DNA of 64,000 bases from Phaeodactylibacter xiamenensis (GCF_000759025.1 NZ_JPOS01000039.1:248001-312000), one strand, 5' to 3'. Counted from the first letter of the stretch, positions 7,808 through 17,675 are shown. Translations and numbers: made by a program. The notes: generated by a model from the sequence alone, not told the origin.

Positions 7808-9367
7808 ATGAAAAAGTACCCGATCGGCATACAAGATTTCCGCAAGCTGAGAGAAGGTGGTCACCTCTATGTGGACAAAACAGAATCGATATTTCATTTG
7901 ATTACGGAAGGTCAGTACTACTTCCTCTCCCGTCCCCGGCGGTTCGGGAAGTCCCTGCTGGTCTCCACCCTAAAGTGTCTGTTCCTTGGGGAACGGGAAT
8001 TGTTTGATGGGCTATGGGTAGCAAACCGGTACGACTTTGAGCCCCACCCGGTGCTGCATTTTTCTTTTAGCGCTTTAGGGTATAAGGATATCGGGCTGGA
8101 AAGAGGCCTGCATCAGGCGCTCAATAATAAAGCGGAGGAAGCCGGGTTTTCCCTGACTCAGGAAGGCATCGGCCCGCGCTTTCAGGAATTGATCAAACGC
8201 CTGGCGGAAAATGGGCAAAAAGTAGTGCTGCTCATTGACGAATACGATAAACCGCTGGTGGATTATATCGATCAGCAAGAGCAGGCAGCGGTCAATCGTG
8301 ATATATTGAAGAACTTCTTTTCAGTGATTAAAGATGCTGACCCGTTCTTACGCTTTTTTTTGATCACCGGGGTTTCCAAGTTTAGCAAAGTTTCTCTCTT
8401 TTCTGACCTGAACCACCTACAAGATATCACACTGGTGGAACGGTTCGAATCCATTGCGGGCTACACCCAAAAGGAATTGGAAACTTCTTTTGAATCGGAC
8501 ATTGAGCAATTAGCACAAAAGATAGGGAAGTCAACCACCGCGCTGCGGGAAGACATCAGAGTTTGGTACAACGGCTACAGTTGGGGAACGGAGACACGCC
8601 TGTACAATCCGTTTTCTATCCTCAACCTCTTTTCTGCTCAGCGCTTCGCCAACTATTGGTGGGAAACGGGCACACCTACTTTCCTAATCAAAAAACTGAG
8701 GACGGAATTTCAATACAACCTAAACGATCTGGTAGCTGGTCAGGTTATGTTCGAAAGCTTCACTATCAACGATTTGAATTGGCTGGCGCTGCTTTTTCAA
8801 ACCGGCTACCTGACCATTCGGGATTACGACCCGGAGACCGGTCTGTACACCCTCGGTTACCCCAACCGGGAAGTCAGGGACACCATGCAGCAACACCTGC
8901 TGGCCGCCTTTCGGGAAACGACCAAAACGGATAGCCTACCCTTGCTGGTCAATATCAAAACCGCACTGGAACAAGGCGACTTAGAGCGCCTAATCGAACT
9001 CACCGATATCCTTTTTTCCACCATCCCTCATCAGATATTTCAGGAAAAACAGGAAGCCTTCTTTCACGCCATCCTGCACCTGAGCTTTTCGGGCATCGGC
9101 CTTTTCGTACAGTCGGAAGTCAGCACAGCCAAAGGGCGGGTGGACACGGTAGTCCATACTAAGGACTGCATTTATGTCATGGAATTCAAGCTGGACGGCT
9201 CCGCACAGTCCGCCCTGGAGCAGATTCGCGAAAAGCGATACGGCAGCCCCTTCCTGGACCGGGGCAAAGAAGTCATCGCCCTGGGCGTTAGTTTCAGCTC
9301 GGTAGAGCGGGCTGTCGCCGAATGGGAGGCCATAGCGTATTTATCTTTGTTAGGGCTGCTTGAATAA
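7808..9367 (+). CDS. AAA-ATPase-like protein with a C-terminal PD-(D/E)XK nuclease domain
   Basis: The protein has 519 residues. The N-terminus (YPIGIQDFRKLREGGHLYVD) and RPRRFGKSLL, a Walker-A-like loop, belong to the AAA-ATPase-like family PF09820. VVLLIDEYDKPL is Walker B and FLITGVSKFSKVSLFSDLN follows. The C-terminal part has GRVDTVV and YVMEFKLDG, the core of a PD-(D/E)XK nuclease fold (PF08011). These proteins are abundant, often in many copies per genome in Bacteroidota, and are thought to be mobile or selfish. Their biological role is not settled. It stands alone, with no partner gene. Confidence 0.85.
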   Translation: MKKYPIGIQDFRKLREGGHLYVDKTESIFHLITEGQYYFLSRPRRFGKSLLVSTLKCLFLGERELFDGLWVANRYDFEPHPVLHFSFSALGYKDIGLERGLHQALNNKAEEAGFSLTQEGIGPRFQELIKRLAENGQKVVLLIDEYDKPLVDYIDQQEQAAVNRDILKNFFSVIKDADPFLRFFLITGVSKFSKVSLFSDLNHLQDITLVERFESIAGYTQKELETSFESDIEQLAQKIGKSTTALREDIRVWYNGYSWGTETRLYNPFSILNLFSAQRFANYWWETGTPTFLIKKLRTEFQYNLNDLVAGQVMFESFTINDLNWLALLFQTGYLTIRDYDPETGLYTLGYPNREVRDTMQQHLLAAFRETTKTDSLPLLVNIKTALEQGDLERLIELTDILFSTIPHQIFQEKQEAFFHAILHLSFSGIGLFVQSEVSTAKGRVDTVVHTKDCIYVMEFKLDGSAQSALEQIREKRYGSPFLDRGKEVIALGVSFSSVERAVAEWEAIAYLSLLGLLE

Positions 9368-9415
9368 TGAAATTTAAAGAGGGTTTGATATTGCCTAACC
9401 AATATTATTCCTCAT

Positions 9416-9821
9416 TCAAGCTCCGTTTCTCTTGTTCCCTATATATTCCAAACCACACCCCGTCATCCCGCCTATTGCATAACTGACCAAATCACTCCAC
9501 AAAAACCCAAAGCCCAGGATTAATCCTCCCAGCCTTGTCTGTCTGATTGCATCGATCCATTCCGCATGGTACAGCTGGCTGAATTCAATCAAAAAACAAG
9601 TGAGTATACTGATCAACGCGACCCTCTTCGAACTCATTTGCGGAAACAGGAAGCCGATAGTCCAGAAAATCATCAAGGCATAAAGAACGTCCCCTAAGTA
9701 GGGATAGATTAGCTCCGGGATAAAACGAGCCCTTGATGCGAGCCCAAGACCGATCGATCGTACAGATGACGAATAAAAGGTAAAGTATCCGATTTCGCTG
9801 AATCGGCAGGGAGTATACCAT
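9416..9821 (-). pseudogene. DUF2809-like membrane protein, broken by a 4-bp duplication
   Basis: Two frames together encode one small membrane protein. The first (from the ATG at 9821) reads YSLPIQRNRILYLLFVICTI. The second supplies IGLGLASRARFIPELIYPYL, GDVLYALMIFW, the EFSQLYH helix and RQTRLGGLILGFGFLWSD, matching the DUF2809 family. The switch occurs at CGATCGATCG (9751-9760). Removing one GATC unit restores a single frame across the junction. The product as sequenced would be truncated after about 25 family residues. It is either a true frameshift or a sequencing/assembly error. It follows the lipoprotein gene closely on the same strand. Confidence 0.72.
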
Positions 9822-9826
9822 CGGTT

Positions 9827-10975
9827 TTAATTGCAATTACTGACAATCATCAATCCCTTTTGGCTGTAGATACAGAACCGGCTCCTGTCCAAATCAAAAT
9901 TGATGCCTTGAAGGCAATGACCGATAGCATCTAGCTTTGAATCTTTGACGATTTTAATGTCATCGATGGTTAAGGTTTCTCCTGCGCGGGTTAAATCAAT
10001 TTTTTGAATTCCTCTGCATCCACTAAAGGTGGTCGCTATATATAAAACCCCATTCTTTAATTCCGCATCACTGTACGAGGGAGCCATTAAGTCTACCAAC
10101 TTCCATTGGCGCTCGCTTTCAAATTCAAAATCCTCTTTGTTTACGTAATTGTGCCATGTGGATGAACCGTAATCCCATTCAAGTATATCGGGAAAGCTTA
10201 TTCCATTTTTTAAAACTGCAACCAATCGATCATCTTCAGTAGTTGTCCATATATAAGATTCATGGTGGCCAGCATTTAGTCCTGAATTAGAAGTATCAAA
10301 GATATTGATGATTTCACCAGCGCTGTTGTAATGGTATACCGCATCCGTGTTACCTCTGTTAAAAGCAATGATCTCGTTGTTTTTGAGCACTTTAAATGTT
10401 GATATTAATTCTTCCTGGTCTACTGTAATTTGTACAACACTATCCATGGACACCACCTTGTAAATGTGGCTCGCCGTCACCATTGACAGTTCCGGGCTGC
10501 TATGGAATCCAGTGAAGAATAGGCTGTTGTCTACTGTTTGCTCTAAGCTGCTGCAAGCGTATTCCGATATTTTTTGAAAGGAATCTGTGTCATCGCCCTC
10601 CACTGAGAAAATGCCAGACCAGGTACAGAAATGTAGGCTGTTCTCCTGTCTGTTCATTTCTGCAACATGCGGAGTCTCGGCTAGCAATTTTGTAGTCCCC
10701 AGGGGTATGGAATAGGCTTTTATCTGATGATCAAAATTTGTGTAGTAAACAACATCTCCGACCACCTCTAAGAACCGCACGGACTCGTCGTTTTGAATAA
10801 AATCTATAAGCCGGTATTCATCACAATCAAATCCATTTTCGGTCACAATATGGGCTTCCGGTAATTCATCCAGAATTACGATCAGCTCCTCGTTTTCATC
10901 ATCAATATTGAGGTCACAGGCCATTAATAGAAGAGAAAGGAGTAAACACAGTGAGATGCACTTCTTTAAATTCAT
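9827..10975 (-). CDS. Secreted lipoprotein, propeller-like, unknown function
   Basis: The protein has 382 residues and begins MNLKKCISLCLLLSLLLMAC, a clear lipoprotein signal with a lipidated Cys at residue 20. The ATG at 10975 is chosen for this reason, although the frame is open upstream. The mature part is acidic and beta-rich, with repeated short strands (FLEVVGDVVYYTNFDHQIKA, later GVLYIATTFSGCRGIQKIDL) that suggest a beta-propeller surface protein. No catalytic motif or named family is recognised. It lies 6 bp upstream of the DUF2809 pseudogene and may have been co-transcribed with it. Confidence 0.6.
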   Translation of the reverse strand: MNLKKCISLCLLLSLLLMACDLNIDDENEELIVILDELPEAHIVTENGFDCDEYRLIDFIQNDESVRFLEVVGDVVYYTNFDHQIKAYSIPLGTTKLLAETPHVAEMNRQENSLHFCTWSGIFSVEGDDTDSFQKISEYACSSLEQTVDNSLFFTGFHSSPELSMVTASHIYKVVSMDSVVQITVDQEELISTFKVLKNNEIIAFNRGNTDAVYHYNSAGEIINIFDTSNSGLNAGHHESYIWTTTEDDRLVAVLKNGISFPDILEWDYGSSTWHNYVNKEDFEFESERQWKLVDLMAPSYSDAELKNGVLYIATTFSGCRGIQKIDLTRAGETLTIDDIKIVKDSKLDAIGHCLQGINFDLDRSRFCIYSQKGLMIVSNCN

Positions 10976-11084
10976 AATAAAAGGGTTTAGATTGAGGTTG
11001 TGTTTTGAAAAAATCAGAATGACCAACTGCCAAACTTATTACTAATCGTATTCATCTGGAAACAACTTGTGATGTCGTACTGTA

Positions 11085-11771
11085 CTATCTCAACCGCCTC
11101 CCCAGCCCACTCTTCGCCAAATATTCCTGCAGGATATACTCCAACGGCAACGGCACATCCGCATCGGGCTCAAGCAAGGGCACGGGAATGGCAGGCAATG
11201 CTTCCCCCAAGGCAGCTGCCCAGACGTTAGCGAGGCTGCTTCCGGCACGTTGTACAGCCATCACATAATCGGCTTGATCCACCCGATCGTCCCGCCAGCG
11301 GCGCTTGCCCTGTGTCAGTAAATCAATTTCCACCAGGTGAATACCCTTTTCGGCAAGCTGCTCCTGCTTACGGCGGAAATCCTCGTAGCCGTCCCCCATT
11401 TTATTGGCAGGAGAAAGGATTTCAATGGTCGTGACCAAACTTTCATCTTTGTCCCGTATGGCTACATACCGTTGGGGGTGGCCTAAAACCTCTACGGAGA
11501 AAGAAGGTGGTTGCACCACTATGGCATCCGCATAGGGCGCTTCAGGCGATTCGGCCCGGTCAATACTGGCATCCGGGCGGTACTGCTTAGTAGCGCCGGA
11601 TTCATCCGTCATAGACAGCCCGCGTTCCACAGAAATAGTGTAGCGCTCGGGAAGGCGTGGCGCCAGCCAATACCGGATATCCACGCATAATGAGGCGTAC
11701 AGATCAGGGAAGTACCTGGGCTGCTCGAGGGTGGGGTGCATGCCGGTATGTTGTTTTTCATGCTTTGCCAT
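11085..11771 (-). CDS. DUF4058 family protein
   Basis: The 228-residue protein has the DUF4058 layout. An N-terminal segment equivalent to the family's MDPYLE motif reads MHPTLEQPRYFPDLYASLC. It is followed by LPERYTISVER, the core VTTIEILSPANKMGDGYEDF and the strand KGIHLVEIDLLTQGKR. The ILSPANK and VEIDLL elements resemble a restriction-endonuclease-like fold, as noted for many small Bacteroidota and cyanobacterial families. The biochemical function is unknown. It is a single gene with 109 bp between it and the lipoprotein gene downstream on the same strand. Confidence 0.75.
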   Translation of the reverse strand: MAKHEKQHTGMHPTLEQPRYFPDLYASLCVDIRYWLAPRLPERYTISVERGLSMTDESGATKQYRPDASIDRAESPEAPYADAIVVQPPSFSVEVLGHPQRYVAIRDKDESLVTTIEILSPANKMGDGYEDFRRKQEQLAEKGIHLVEIDLLTQGKRRWRDDRVDQADYVMAVQRAGSSLANVWAAALGEALPAIPVPLLEPDADVPLPLEYILQEYLAKSGLGRRLR

Positions 11772-11941
11772 CGTTTAAATATACCGTTTGCCAGGCAGAT
11801 AGTCAAGCAGCTGGTGGTCTAAACACGGCTTTTCCGAAGATCGAAGGTGTTCATAATACAGGAATAAGACGTGAAGAACATTGCGGAAACTAGAAACCGG
11901 GTGATCATCGGCGATGCCGTCCTGTACGCTTATGCCATCCC

Positions 11942-11980
11942 AAAAAAGCAACAGCCCCCGCTGTGTAACGTAGGCTGTTG
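11942..11980 (-). terminator. Intrinsic terminator of the T9SS gene at 12003-13502
   Basis: CAACAGCC (11949-11956) and GGCTGTTG (11973-11980) form a perfect 8-bp stem. Read on the minus strand, the stem is followed by six T residues (11947-11942). It begins 22 bp after the stop codon at 12003. Confidence 0.7.
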
Positions 11981-12002
11981 ATGAAACTCTACTTAATCAA
12001 GG

Positions 12003-13502
12003 CTACATTTTGATAATGCGGCGAACCATGCCTCGGGTGCCATCGGAATGGTAAACCACAAGGGTATATCCACCTGGCGTCATCTGTCGCATATCAATCA
12101 CTTCCAGCGCATTGGCTTCCTCAACCTTAATTTCACGCACAAGCTTACCATTGGCATCATTGAGGTGAATGGTCAAATCTGAACCAATCATCCAGTCGGC
12201 TACGGGCACATAGAGCTGATCGGAAACCGGATTAGGGTAGGGGACTTTCTCCAACAGGGTGGGGCATGGCTCTACCTGGAATGCTGCCCCGGCGACGTCC
12301 AGAGCGGCACAAATATCACCCCCGCCCTGAATGAGCAGGTTGTTGACATCCACGCCGGTGGTTACGCCAAATTCTACGACGCTGAGGTCGAGTGTCGCCG
12401 GGTCGTACACAAGGGTATGAATGGTGAACAGCCCGGTCTCGGCCACGGTAAACTGGGGCGTATCGTTAACGTCCTGGATAACGAGGCCGTTGCCGGAAGT
12501 GAGGACGTAGAGGACTTCGAACCCGGCCGGTACATTCGGCGCGGTATCTTCTGACGCAATCAGCTCAGCTTCTCCGTCGAGGCAGTTGTCAGAATCAGCT
12601 ACGAGCGTGCCTGCATTGGTCAGGCAGGCATCGCATCCCCCGAAGTTAAACTGTGTGCCTTCCACATTCAGAGAAGCACAAATGCTGCCGTTGCCTTGCA
12701 GCAGAAGGCTGTTGACCTCAAAACCGGTGGTGACGCCGATCTCCACAATACTCAAATCCAAGGTAGAAGGGTCGTAAACCAAGGGATGAATGCGGTAGTT
12801 TTTATCGGTGCTGACAACGAATTCAGGTGTATCATTGACACCTTCGATAAGCAGGTCGTTCCCTGAAGTCAGGACATAGATGATCTCGAAGCCAGCAGGG
12901 ATGACCGCATCACCACTCGGAGCCGACTTAATTTCCGCGAGGTTGTTGTCAAAACAAACGCCGGCAGCATTTAGTGTTCCTGCTTCTGCATCGCAAGGGC
13001 AGGCACCAATGTGAAAACCAGCGCCCTGAGTATCCAATGCGCCACAGAGTACGCCTCCACCTTGTTCAAAGAACAGCACCAGTTCGGCCACCCGGAGATC
13101 GCCCAAACTGATATTGTTGGGATTGAAAGAAGACGGGCGGTACACCAGCGAATGAATGCTGTATTCTCCTGCTTCATCGATGGTAAACTGGGGTTGGTCA
13201 TTGAGCGCAATAATGGTTCGATTGGCGCCACTGGCCAGCAGAAAGATTTGTTCAAAATGGTAGGGGATCACCGGTTCTGCAATTACCGTTGCTTCCAGGT
13301 TCAGCGTCCCGGCAATACAGCCGACTTCTACGGCTTCCACCTGTGCTGCTTCGGCCGGGCAATTGCTGGCGCTGTTTACGGATGGGTTAAGTTCCGAACC
13401 CAGCAAAGGGGTGGACAGTACACCCCAAAAAACGAATAGCCAGAGCAGTAAGCTCCGGCTTAGGGTCTTGTTCGGATTGGGAAAAAGTAATGGGTTGTTC
13501 AT
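12003..13502 (-). CDS. T9SS-exported protein with three tandem repeat domains
   Basis: This 499-residue protein starts MNNPLLFPNPNKT and has a signal segment ending near STPLLGSE. Three related units of about 115 residues follow. Each contains the pattern AGTLN or equivalent, PAGFE..YVLTSGN, VNDTPEF.V, IH.LVYDP and GVTTG..VN.LL.QG. The C-terminal 80 residues (VPYPNPVSDQLYVPV ... GGYTLVVYHSDGTRGMVRRI) are a type A T9SS sorting domain, so the protein is secreted or anchored outside. The repeat resembles domains common in Bacteroidota surface proteins. The function is unknown. An intrinsic terminator follows at 11942-11980. Confidence 0.8.
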   Translation of the reverse strand: MNNPLLFPNPNKTLSRSLLLWLFVFWGVLSTPLLGSELNPSVNSASNCPAEAAQVEAVEVGCIAGTLNLEATVIAEPVIPYHFEQIFLLASGANRTIIALNDQPQFTIDEAGEYSIHSLVYRPSSFNPNNISLGDLRVAELVLFFEQGGGVLCGALDTQGAGFHIGACPCDAEAGTLNAAGVCFDNNLAEIKSAPSGDAVIPAGFEIIYVLTSGNDLLIEGVNDTPEFVVSTDKNYRIHPLVYDPSTLDLSIVEIGVTTGFEVNSLLLQGNGSICASLNVEGTQFNFGGCDACLTNAGTLVADSDNCLDGEAELIASEDTAPNVPAGFEVLYVLTSGNGLVIQDVNDTPQFTVAETGLFTIHTLVYDPATLDLSVVEFGVTTGVDVNNLLIQGGGDICAALDVAGAAFQVEPCPTLLEKVPYPNPVSDQLYVPVADWMIGSDLTIHLNDANGKLVREIKVEEANALEVIDMRQMTPGGYTLVVYHSDGTRGMVRRIIKM

Positions 13503-13782
13503 TATGGATTGATTTGGTAAAAAATGGTTACAGTTCAGCAAGCTGAGTAGATACCGAATCAACTTTGCGGTGAGCAACTTGTTGGCGGATCGCCATTTAT
13601 AATGAAAAAGTGACAAGGATTGGTCAAATCTGAGGCCGGTACCGGGTGCGGTCAAGCCGAATCATTTGAAAGCATTTTCAAACTTGAGCGCTTGTTGTAG
13701 AAAGGTCTTCTATTGCCAATTTCCTGGAGCGCTCTATGGGGCTTTGGTATTCCATTTCCAGATCGTTCTTATGCCCAGGCTA

Positions 13783-14580
13783 CTACAACTCCACCCGCAC
13801 CCAAAACCCGGGAAACCCACGCACCAGCTCCAGACTTTCCGCCCGGAACAAAAAAGGCGCCACATCCCGCGCCAACTGCTCAAAGTCAAAAGAGGCAATA
13901 TGCTCCGCTACCCGCAACCGCAGCTCAGCCGGCCCTGTAATCCCGAAACGGGTATCGAGATAACCATAATCGGGCGTATGCCCCTGTTCGAGCAGCCAGG
14001 TCAGGTCGTAAAAGTCGCGGCCTTTGGGGCGTTTGCGGCCCAGCACGGCGGCGATTTTTTGGCTGGCCAGCAGATCCGGCGGCGTTACGAAGATATCTGT
14101 ATCCACGCCGAATTTTTGGATACGCACCAGCTCCCGCTGATAGCCGTAGTCCTGTTTTTCCGTATCCAGCTTGATGAAAATCCGTGCTTCCTTGTGCCCG
14201 CTCAGCCCGTAATCGTAGAGAATGCCCGGAAAGGTGACTTTGCAGTGGAAGGCATCCTTGTGGCTGAATTTTATGATGGTTTTGTAGCCCAGCAATTCCA
14301 ACCCTTTTTGCACAGCGCGGCCAGTTTCCTCGAAGTCGGCTGCTGACAGCCCTACGTTGTCGAAGTCGAGGTCTTCGGAGAAGCGTTCGGTGCCATAAAC
14401 CAAGTGCAGGCAGGTGCCGCCGAGAAAGGTGTAGGCGGAAGCGTGCTTGGACTCAAAAATGATTTTCAGGATTTCAAACTGAAGATATTCCCGAAGCATA
14501 TCTTGCTTGAACCCCTGTTCCCTGATGTAGTCGGGAAAACATTTAACGATCTCACTCATCTCCATCATAAGCCATAGCAT
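13783..14580 (-). CDS. AbiEii-type nucleotidyltransferase toxin
   Basis: The protein has 265 residues. The nucleotidyltransferase signature is seen as FLGGTCLHLVYGTERFSEDL followed by DFD: the G-G-T loop, then the two Asp of DLDFD. The later DLLASQKIAAVLGRKRPKG and RDFYDLTWLL are the helical part of AbiEii/AbiGii proteins. Family members modify tRNA or bind GTP to stop growth and serve in type IV toxin-antitoxin and phage-abortive systems. The gene overlaps the partner antitoxin gene by 16 bp, a normal arrangement. The start at 14580 could instead be one of several Met codons a few residues later. Confidence 0.88.
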   Translation of the reverse strand: MLWLMMEMSEIVKCFPDYIREQGFKQDMLREYLQFEILKIIFESKHASAYTFLGGTCLHLVYGTERFSEDLDFDNVGLSAADFEETGRAVQKGLELLGYKTIIKFSHKDAFHCKVTFPGILYDYGLSGHKEARIFIKLDTEKQDYGYQRELVRIQKFGVDTDIFVTPPDLLASQKIAAVLGRKRPKGRDFYDLTWLLEQGHTPDYGYLDTRFGITGPAELRLRVAEHIASFDFEQLARDVAPFLFRAESLELVRGFPGFWVRVEL

Positions 14581-15170
14581 TTTTGTAAAGCAGCTATTTT
14601 TTTGCGCAGCGTTTTTGATTGTAAGATATTCAGGTAATGCTCCACAAGATCCCAGCGGTATTCTTCTTTTAGCACATCCTCGTCAAACCGCATTTCGTAT
14701 AGCCAATCCTGATCAGAGAATAAGGGCTCCAAATAAGCTAAATCAATCATAGCTTTTTCCCGGTTTGCCACTTTATAGGGCTCTCCTGTCCACGTTACCC
14801 ATTCATAACCGAAAAAGTAGGTGGGTTTGATTTGCTGATAGGTCATGCGCACCTTGTACTCAAAAGCAGCTGTCTTCTTTGTAGTTACAGAAGTGACTAT
14901 CCTTACCACTTCAGGTATGACGTCCCAATATCGAAGTGCAGTGTAAGTAGATACGTAAGATGGTTCATAAATGTGGTTTGCAATTACAAAGTAATCGACC
15001 AGACTACTTGGACTGACATCAGTTTTGCAGTACACCCCATTCCGCACCTTCTCCACCTTCCCCTGATCCACCCAGCGCCGGAAGACATTCGGGTCATAGG
15101 AGCCATACTTTTTGCGCATGTAATCCGTAGTAATGAGGATCCGGTCTTTGGGCAGCTCGTATTTGGTCAT
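14565..15170 (-). CDS. AbiEi-type antitoxin, winged-helix
   Basis: The protein has 201 residues from the ATG at 15170, which follows AAAGGAAATGA, a usable ribosome site. The N-terminal half is a winged helix (YDPNVFRRWVDQGKVEKVRN, then GVYCK). The C-terminal half (YVSTYTALRYWDVIPEVVRI, later NREKAMIDLAYLEP) matches AbiEi family antitoxins. The family represses its own operon and counters the AbiEii toxin without direct binding. It is first in the two-gene operon. No promoter could be assigned with certainty. Confidence 0.85.
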   Translation of the reverse strand: MTKYELPKDRILITTDYMRKKYGSYDPNVFRRWVDQGKVEKVRNGVYCKTDVSPSSLVDYFVIANHIYEPSYVSTYTALRYWDVIPEVVRIVTSVTTKKTAAFEYKVRMTYQQIKPTYFFGYEWVTWTGEPYKVANREKAMIDLAYLEPLFSDQDWLYEMRFDEDVLKEEYRWDLVEHYLNILQSKTLRKKIAALQKCYGL

Positions 15171-15272
15171 TTCATTTCCTTTTTTCAGGTAACGGCTGAA
15201 AAAAAGAAATAGTTCCGGAAGGAGTGGAACACCGCGCAAGAGAAACTGGCCACCGGATATTTTCTTACGTCA

Positions 15273-15740
15273 CTAGCCCTTTCGCCGCCATTTTAAATCT
15301 TGCCAATTGCGCAGCATCGTTTTACCTGCCAGCCGTTCCTCTTCGCCTTGATAAATCAGAGTAGTCCTGGTTGGCCGATCCCAATAGCTGGCTACCTTTT
15401 CCAGGGGTTTAGTCATTTCCGGACGGAAGCGGGTAGCTGCCTTAATTTCGTACAAACGAGCTTCGTCGCTCCGCTCGTAGAGCAAATCCACTTCACGCTG
15501 ATCATTGTCACGGTAGTAATAAAAATTGGGCGTATGGCCTTGGTGCAGAAATGATTTGTGTGCATCGGCAATGACGAAGTTTTCAAAGATGGCCCCACGG
15601 TTTTGATTTAAGAGTTAGGATATAAAGCCTTCAGCAAGGTAGTTTTACCGGCCTGCCTTGGCCCTGTAAGGCTGACCACGGGGAACATCTTACTCATTGC
15701 AGTCAAATGAGACGTCAGCCGCCTGGGAATCAGTGTGTCC
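15273..15740 (-). pseudogene. AAA+ ATPase with DUF4143, middle part deleted
   Basis: The minus strand first encodes the family N-terminus. IPRRLTSHLTAMSKMFPVVS precedes LTGPRQAGKTTLLKALYPNS, with the Walker A in GPRQAGKTT, and then a stop codon. Immediately after, in another stretch, comes the C-terminus: NRGAIFENFVIADAHKSFLH, YYYRDNDQREVDLLYE (nuclease-like core) and IKAATRFRPEMTKPL. About 230 residues that should lie between, including Walker B and most of DUF4143, are missing. No ATG starts the N-terminal part. The remains are not expected to make a working ATPase. Confidence 0.75.
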
Positions 15741-15743
15741 AAA

Positions 15744-15817
15744 ACTCCAAATTTGCAGAAAACTTTATAAAAATGCAGTGCAATACAAATTTAGCAAAAA
15801 ATATGCAAATTTGGAGT
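15744..15817. repeat. Perfect 14-bp inverted repeat upstream of the broken DUF4143 gene
   Basis: ACTCCAAATTTGCA (15744-15757) is repeated in inverted form as TGCAAATTTGGAGT (15804-15817), with an AT-rich 46-bp spacer. It lies directly upstream of the ATPase pseudogene. The position suggests an autoregulatory operator or promoter left from the intact gene. Confidence 0.6.
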
Positions 15818-15941
15818 CTTGATTCGCATGGCTATGACTTTACAATCTTTTCTGGTAGGACATTAGGGTTTGCGCGTTGTTGCTGAAATCCATAGGAAGT
15901 CAAAAGAGAGAGCTATGATCTGCTAATCCGTACTCGTTTTG

Positions 15942-15949
15942 TAACTTTG
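15942..15949 (+). promoter_or_regulatory. -7 promoter box for the SEC-C gene
   Basis: TAACTTTG matches TAnnTTTG exactly and is followed by C. It ends 25 bp before the ATG at 15975. A good -33 element is not obvious. Confidence 0.45.
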
Positions 15950-15974
15950 CACCCGAATATATAACTCATACGCT

Positions 15975-17675
15975 ATGCCAGGATACAAGACCCGCTTCAC
16001 CTACGACCACCCCCTCATCCCTTATGCCGTGGAGCACGATGCCATGGAAGATGCTAGTGTCACTGAAGAAGAGGCAGAATTGATGAATGCCCTCTATCCG
16101 GAGGTCTTAGCAGGCAACCGAAATGCAATCAAGCCGTTGGAAGAACTCGTAAGGAGGTGCCCGCATTTACCGCGGGCCCAGAATCATCTCTACACGCTGT
16201 ATATGATGCGTGGCAAGCGGCGTAAAGCCGGGCGCCTGCTCCGTGAGCTTCGCAAAAACCACCCCAACTACCTTTTTGGGATTACCAATGAATCAAACCT
16301 GCTGGTACAGGAAAAAAAGGACACGGCTGCCGCACGGCATTTGATGGGTGAGCGTTTGCTGCTTCAGGATCTGTACCCTGAACGCAAAGTTTTCCATGTT
16401 AGCGAAGTGATGAATTATTACCAATCTGCTGTCCTATTGTTGCTTGAGGAAGGAGATATTGAAGGCGCGGAAGAGCGGCATGGCATCCTTTTGGAAATAG
16501 ACCCTGAGCATCCCATCACCGAAGGTGTTACCGAGTACATTTTGGGCAAAAAGGTGATGGTGAATATGCAGCGGATGAAGGAGGCGCAGCGCAACAAGCG
16601 AAAAGCGAAAACCCGCGCTACTGCCCCTTATCCTCAGGTAAAGGAAGCCCCGGTTTTTAACCACCCTGAAATAGAGGCTTTCTACCGCTATGATCTGGAA
16701 GCATTGCCCAAGGCAAACATAAGCGCCATAGCTGCACTGCCGAAAACTACACTAGTCCAGGATCTGAAATGGGTTTTGGAAGACGGCCTGCGGCGATACA
16801 AGTATTTTGAGCGGCAAAGCAGAAAATGGGAGGTATGGCAAGAGGATCAAGTCAGTTTCATGCCCCACGCCTTTCATTTCCTGGGGATATATGGCGACGA
16901 AGACTGCCTGCCGGTCGTGCTTGATGTTTTGCGCCAGGAGGAAGATTTCCTGGATTTTTGGTTTGGAGAAGAAGCAGAGTCCTTCATTTTCCCTTGCCTT
17001 TTCCGCATCGCCTCTGGCCAGCTGCCCCGATTGCAGCAATTTATGCAGGAAAGATATGTTTCCCCCTACTCTAAAATGATGGTGAGCGCTACCGTCGCTC
17101 AAATAGCCTGGCACAATATGGAGCGCTTGGCGGAAGTGAGCGCTTGGTTCGGAAGCATCTTCGAGCACTACAAGCTTAACATAGACGACAAAGCCCTCAT
17201 TGATTCTGACCTCATAGCCTGGATGACAGCATCGGCCGGCGAACTCAGCCTGAAAGAACTGTTGCCAGTCATAGAACCGCTCTATCAGGAAGGGGCCGTA
17301 TCGAAAGATGTGGTTGGCAAATGGGCGGAAATTATCGAGTTATTCGATACACCTCGCGATGAGGCCGACCTCAATCCATTGCCAAAAAATATCTCCGAGG
17401 CTTATGATGGCTCGTATTATGAGCGTAAAAAATTCCGGCAGCCCAGCCAGAAAGACAAAATGGAGCTGGAAAAAATGGCTCAGGATCCATACACTCGAAA
17501 AATGATGGAAATCCTAATGCAGTCCGGTGGCATGGTTCCTGAAAAAGAGCCGGCAGATAAACCTTTGTCTCCCCCGGTGCAATCCCCCTCAAAAAGCAAA
17601 ACTAAGATAGGGCGCAATGAGCCATGCCCCTGCCAAAGTGGGCGAAAGTATAAGCATTGCTGTGGGAAAAAGTAA
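15975..17675 (+). CDS. TPR/DUF1186-like protein with a C-terminal SEC-C metal-binding motif
   Basis: The protein has 566 residues. Residues about 30-190 are helical and TPR-like ([20 protein letters not shown]). Residues 240-430 resemble DUF1186, with HEAT-like helices ([20 protein letters not shown]). A Pro/Lys-rich linker leads to the terminal SEC-C zinc motif [19 protein letters not shown], with the CxC and CC ligands. SEC-C modules bind zinc and are found in SecA and many uncharacterised proteins. The exact role is unknown. It is a single gene, convergent with the T9SS gene at 17739. Confidence 0.75.
   Translation: MPGYKTRFTYDHPLIPYAVEHDAMEDASVTEEEAELMNALYPEVLAGNRNAIKPLEELVRRCPHLPRAQNHLYTLYMMRGKRRKAGRLLRELRKNHPNYLFGITNESNLLVQEKKDTAAARHLMGERLLLQDLYPERKVFHVSEVMNYYQSAVLLLLEEGDIEGAEERHGILLEIDPEHPITEGVTEYILGKKVMVNMQRMKEAQRNKRKAKTRATAPYPQVKEAPVFNHPEIEAFYRYDLEALPKANISAIAALPKTTLVQDLKWVLEDGLRRYKYFERQSRKWEVWQEDQVSFMPHAFHFLGIYGDEDCLPVVLDVLRQEEDFLDFWFGEEAESFIFPCLFRIASGQLPRLQQFMQERYVSPYSKMMVSATVAQIAWHNMERLAEVSAWFGSIFEHYKLNIDDKALIDSDLIAWMTASAGELSLKELLPVIEPLYQEGAVSKDVVGKWAEIIELFDTPRDEADLNPLPKNISEAYDGSYYERKKFRQPSQKDKMELEKMAQDPYTRKMMEILMQSGGMVPEKEPADKPLSPPVQSPSKSKTKIGRNEPCPCQSGRKYKHCCGKK

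Noticed and set aside
13666-14346. 226-residue plus-strand frame opposite the AbiEii gene
   Set aside because: It is the antisense shadow of a gene with clear nucleotidyltransferase motifs.
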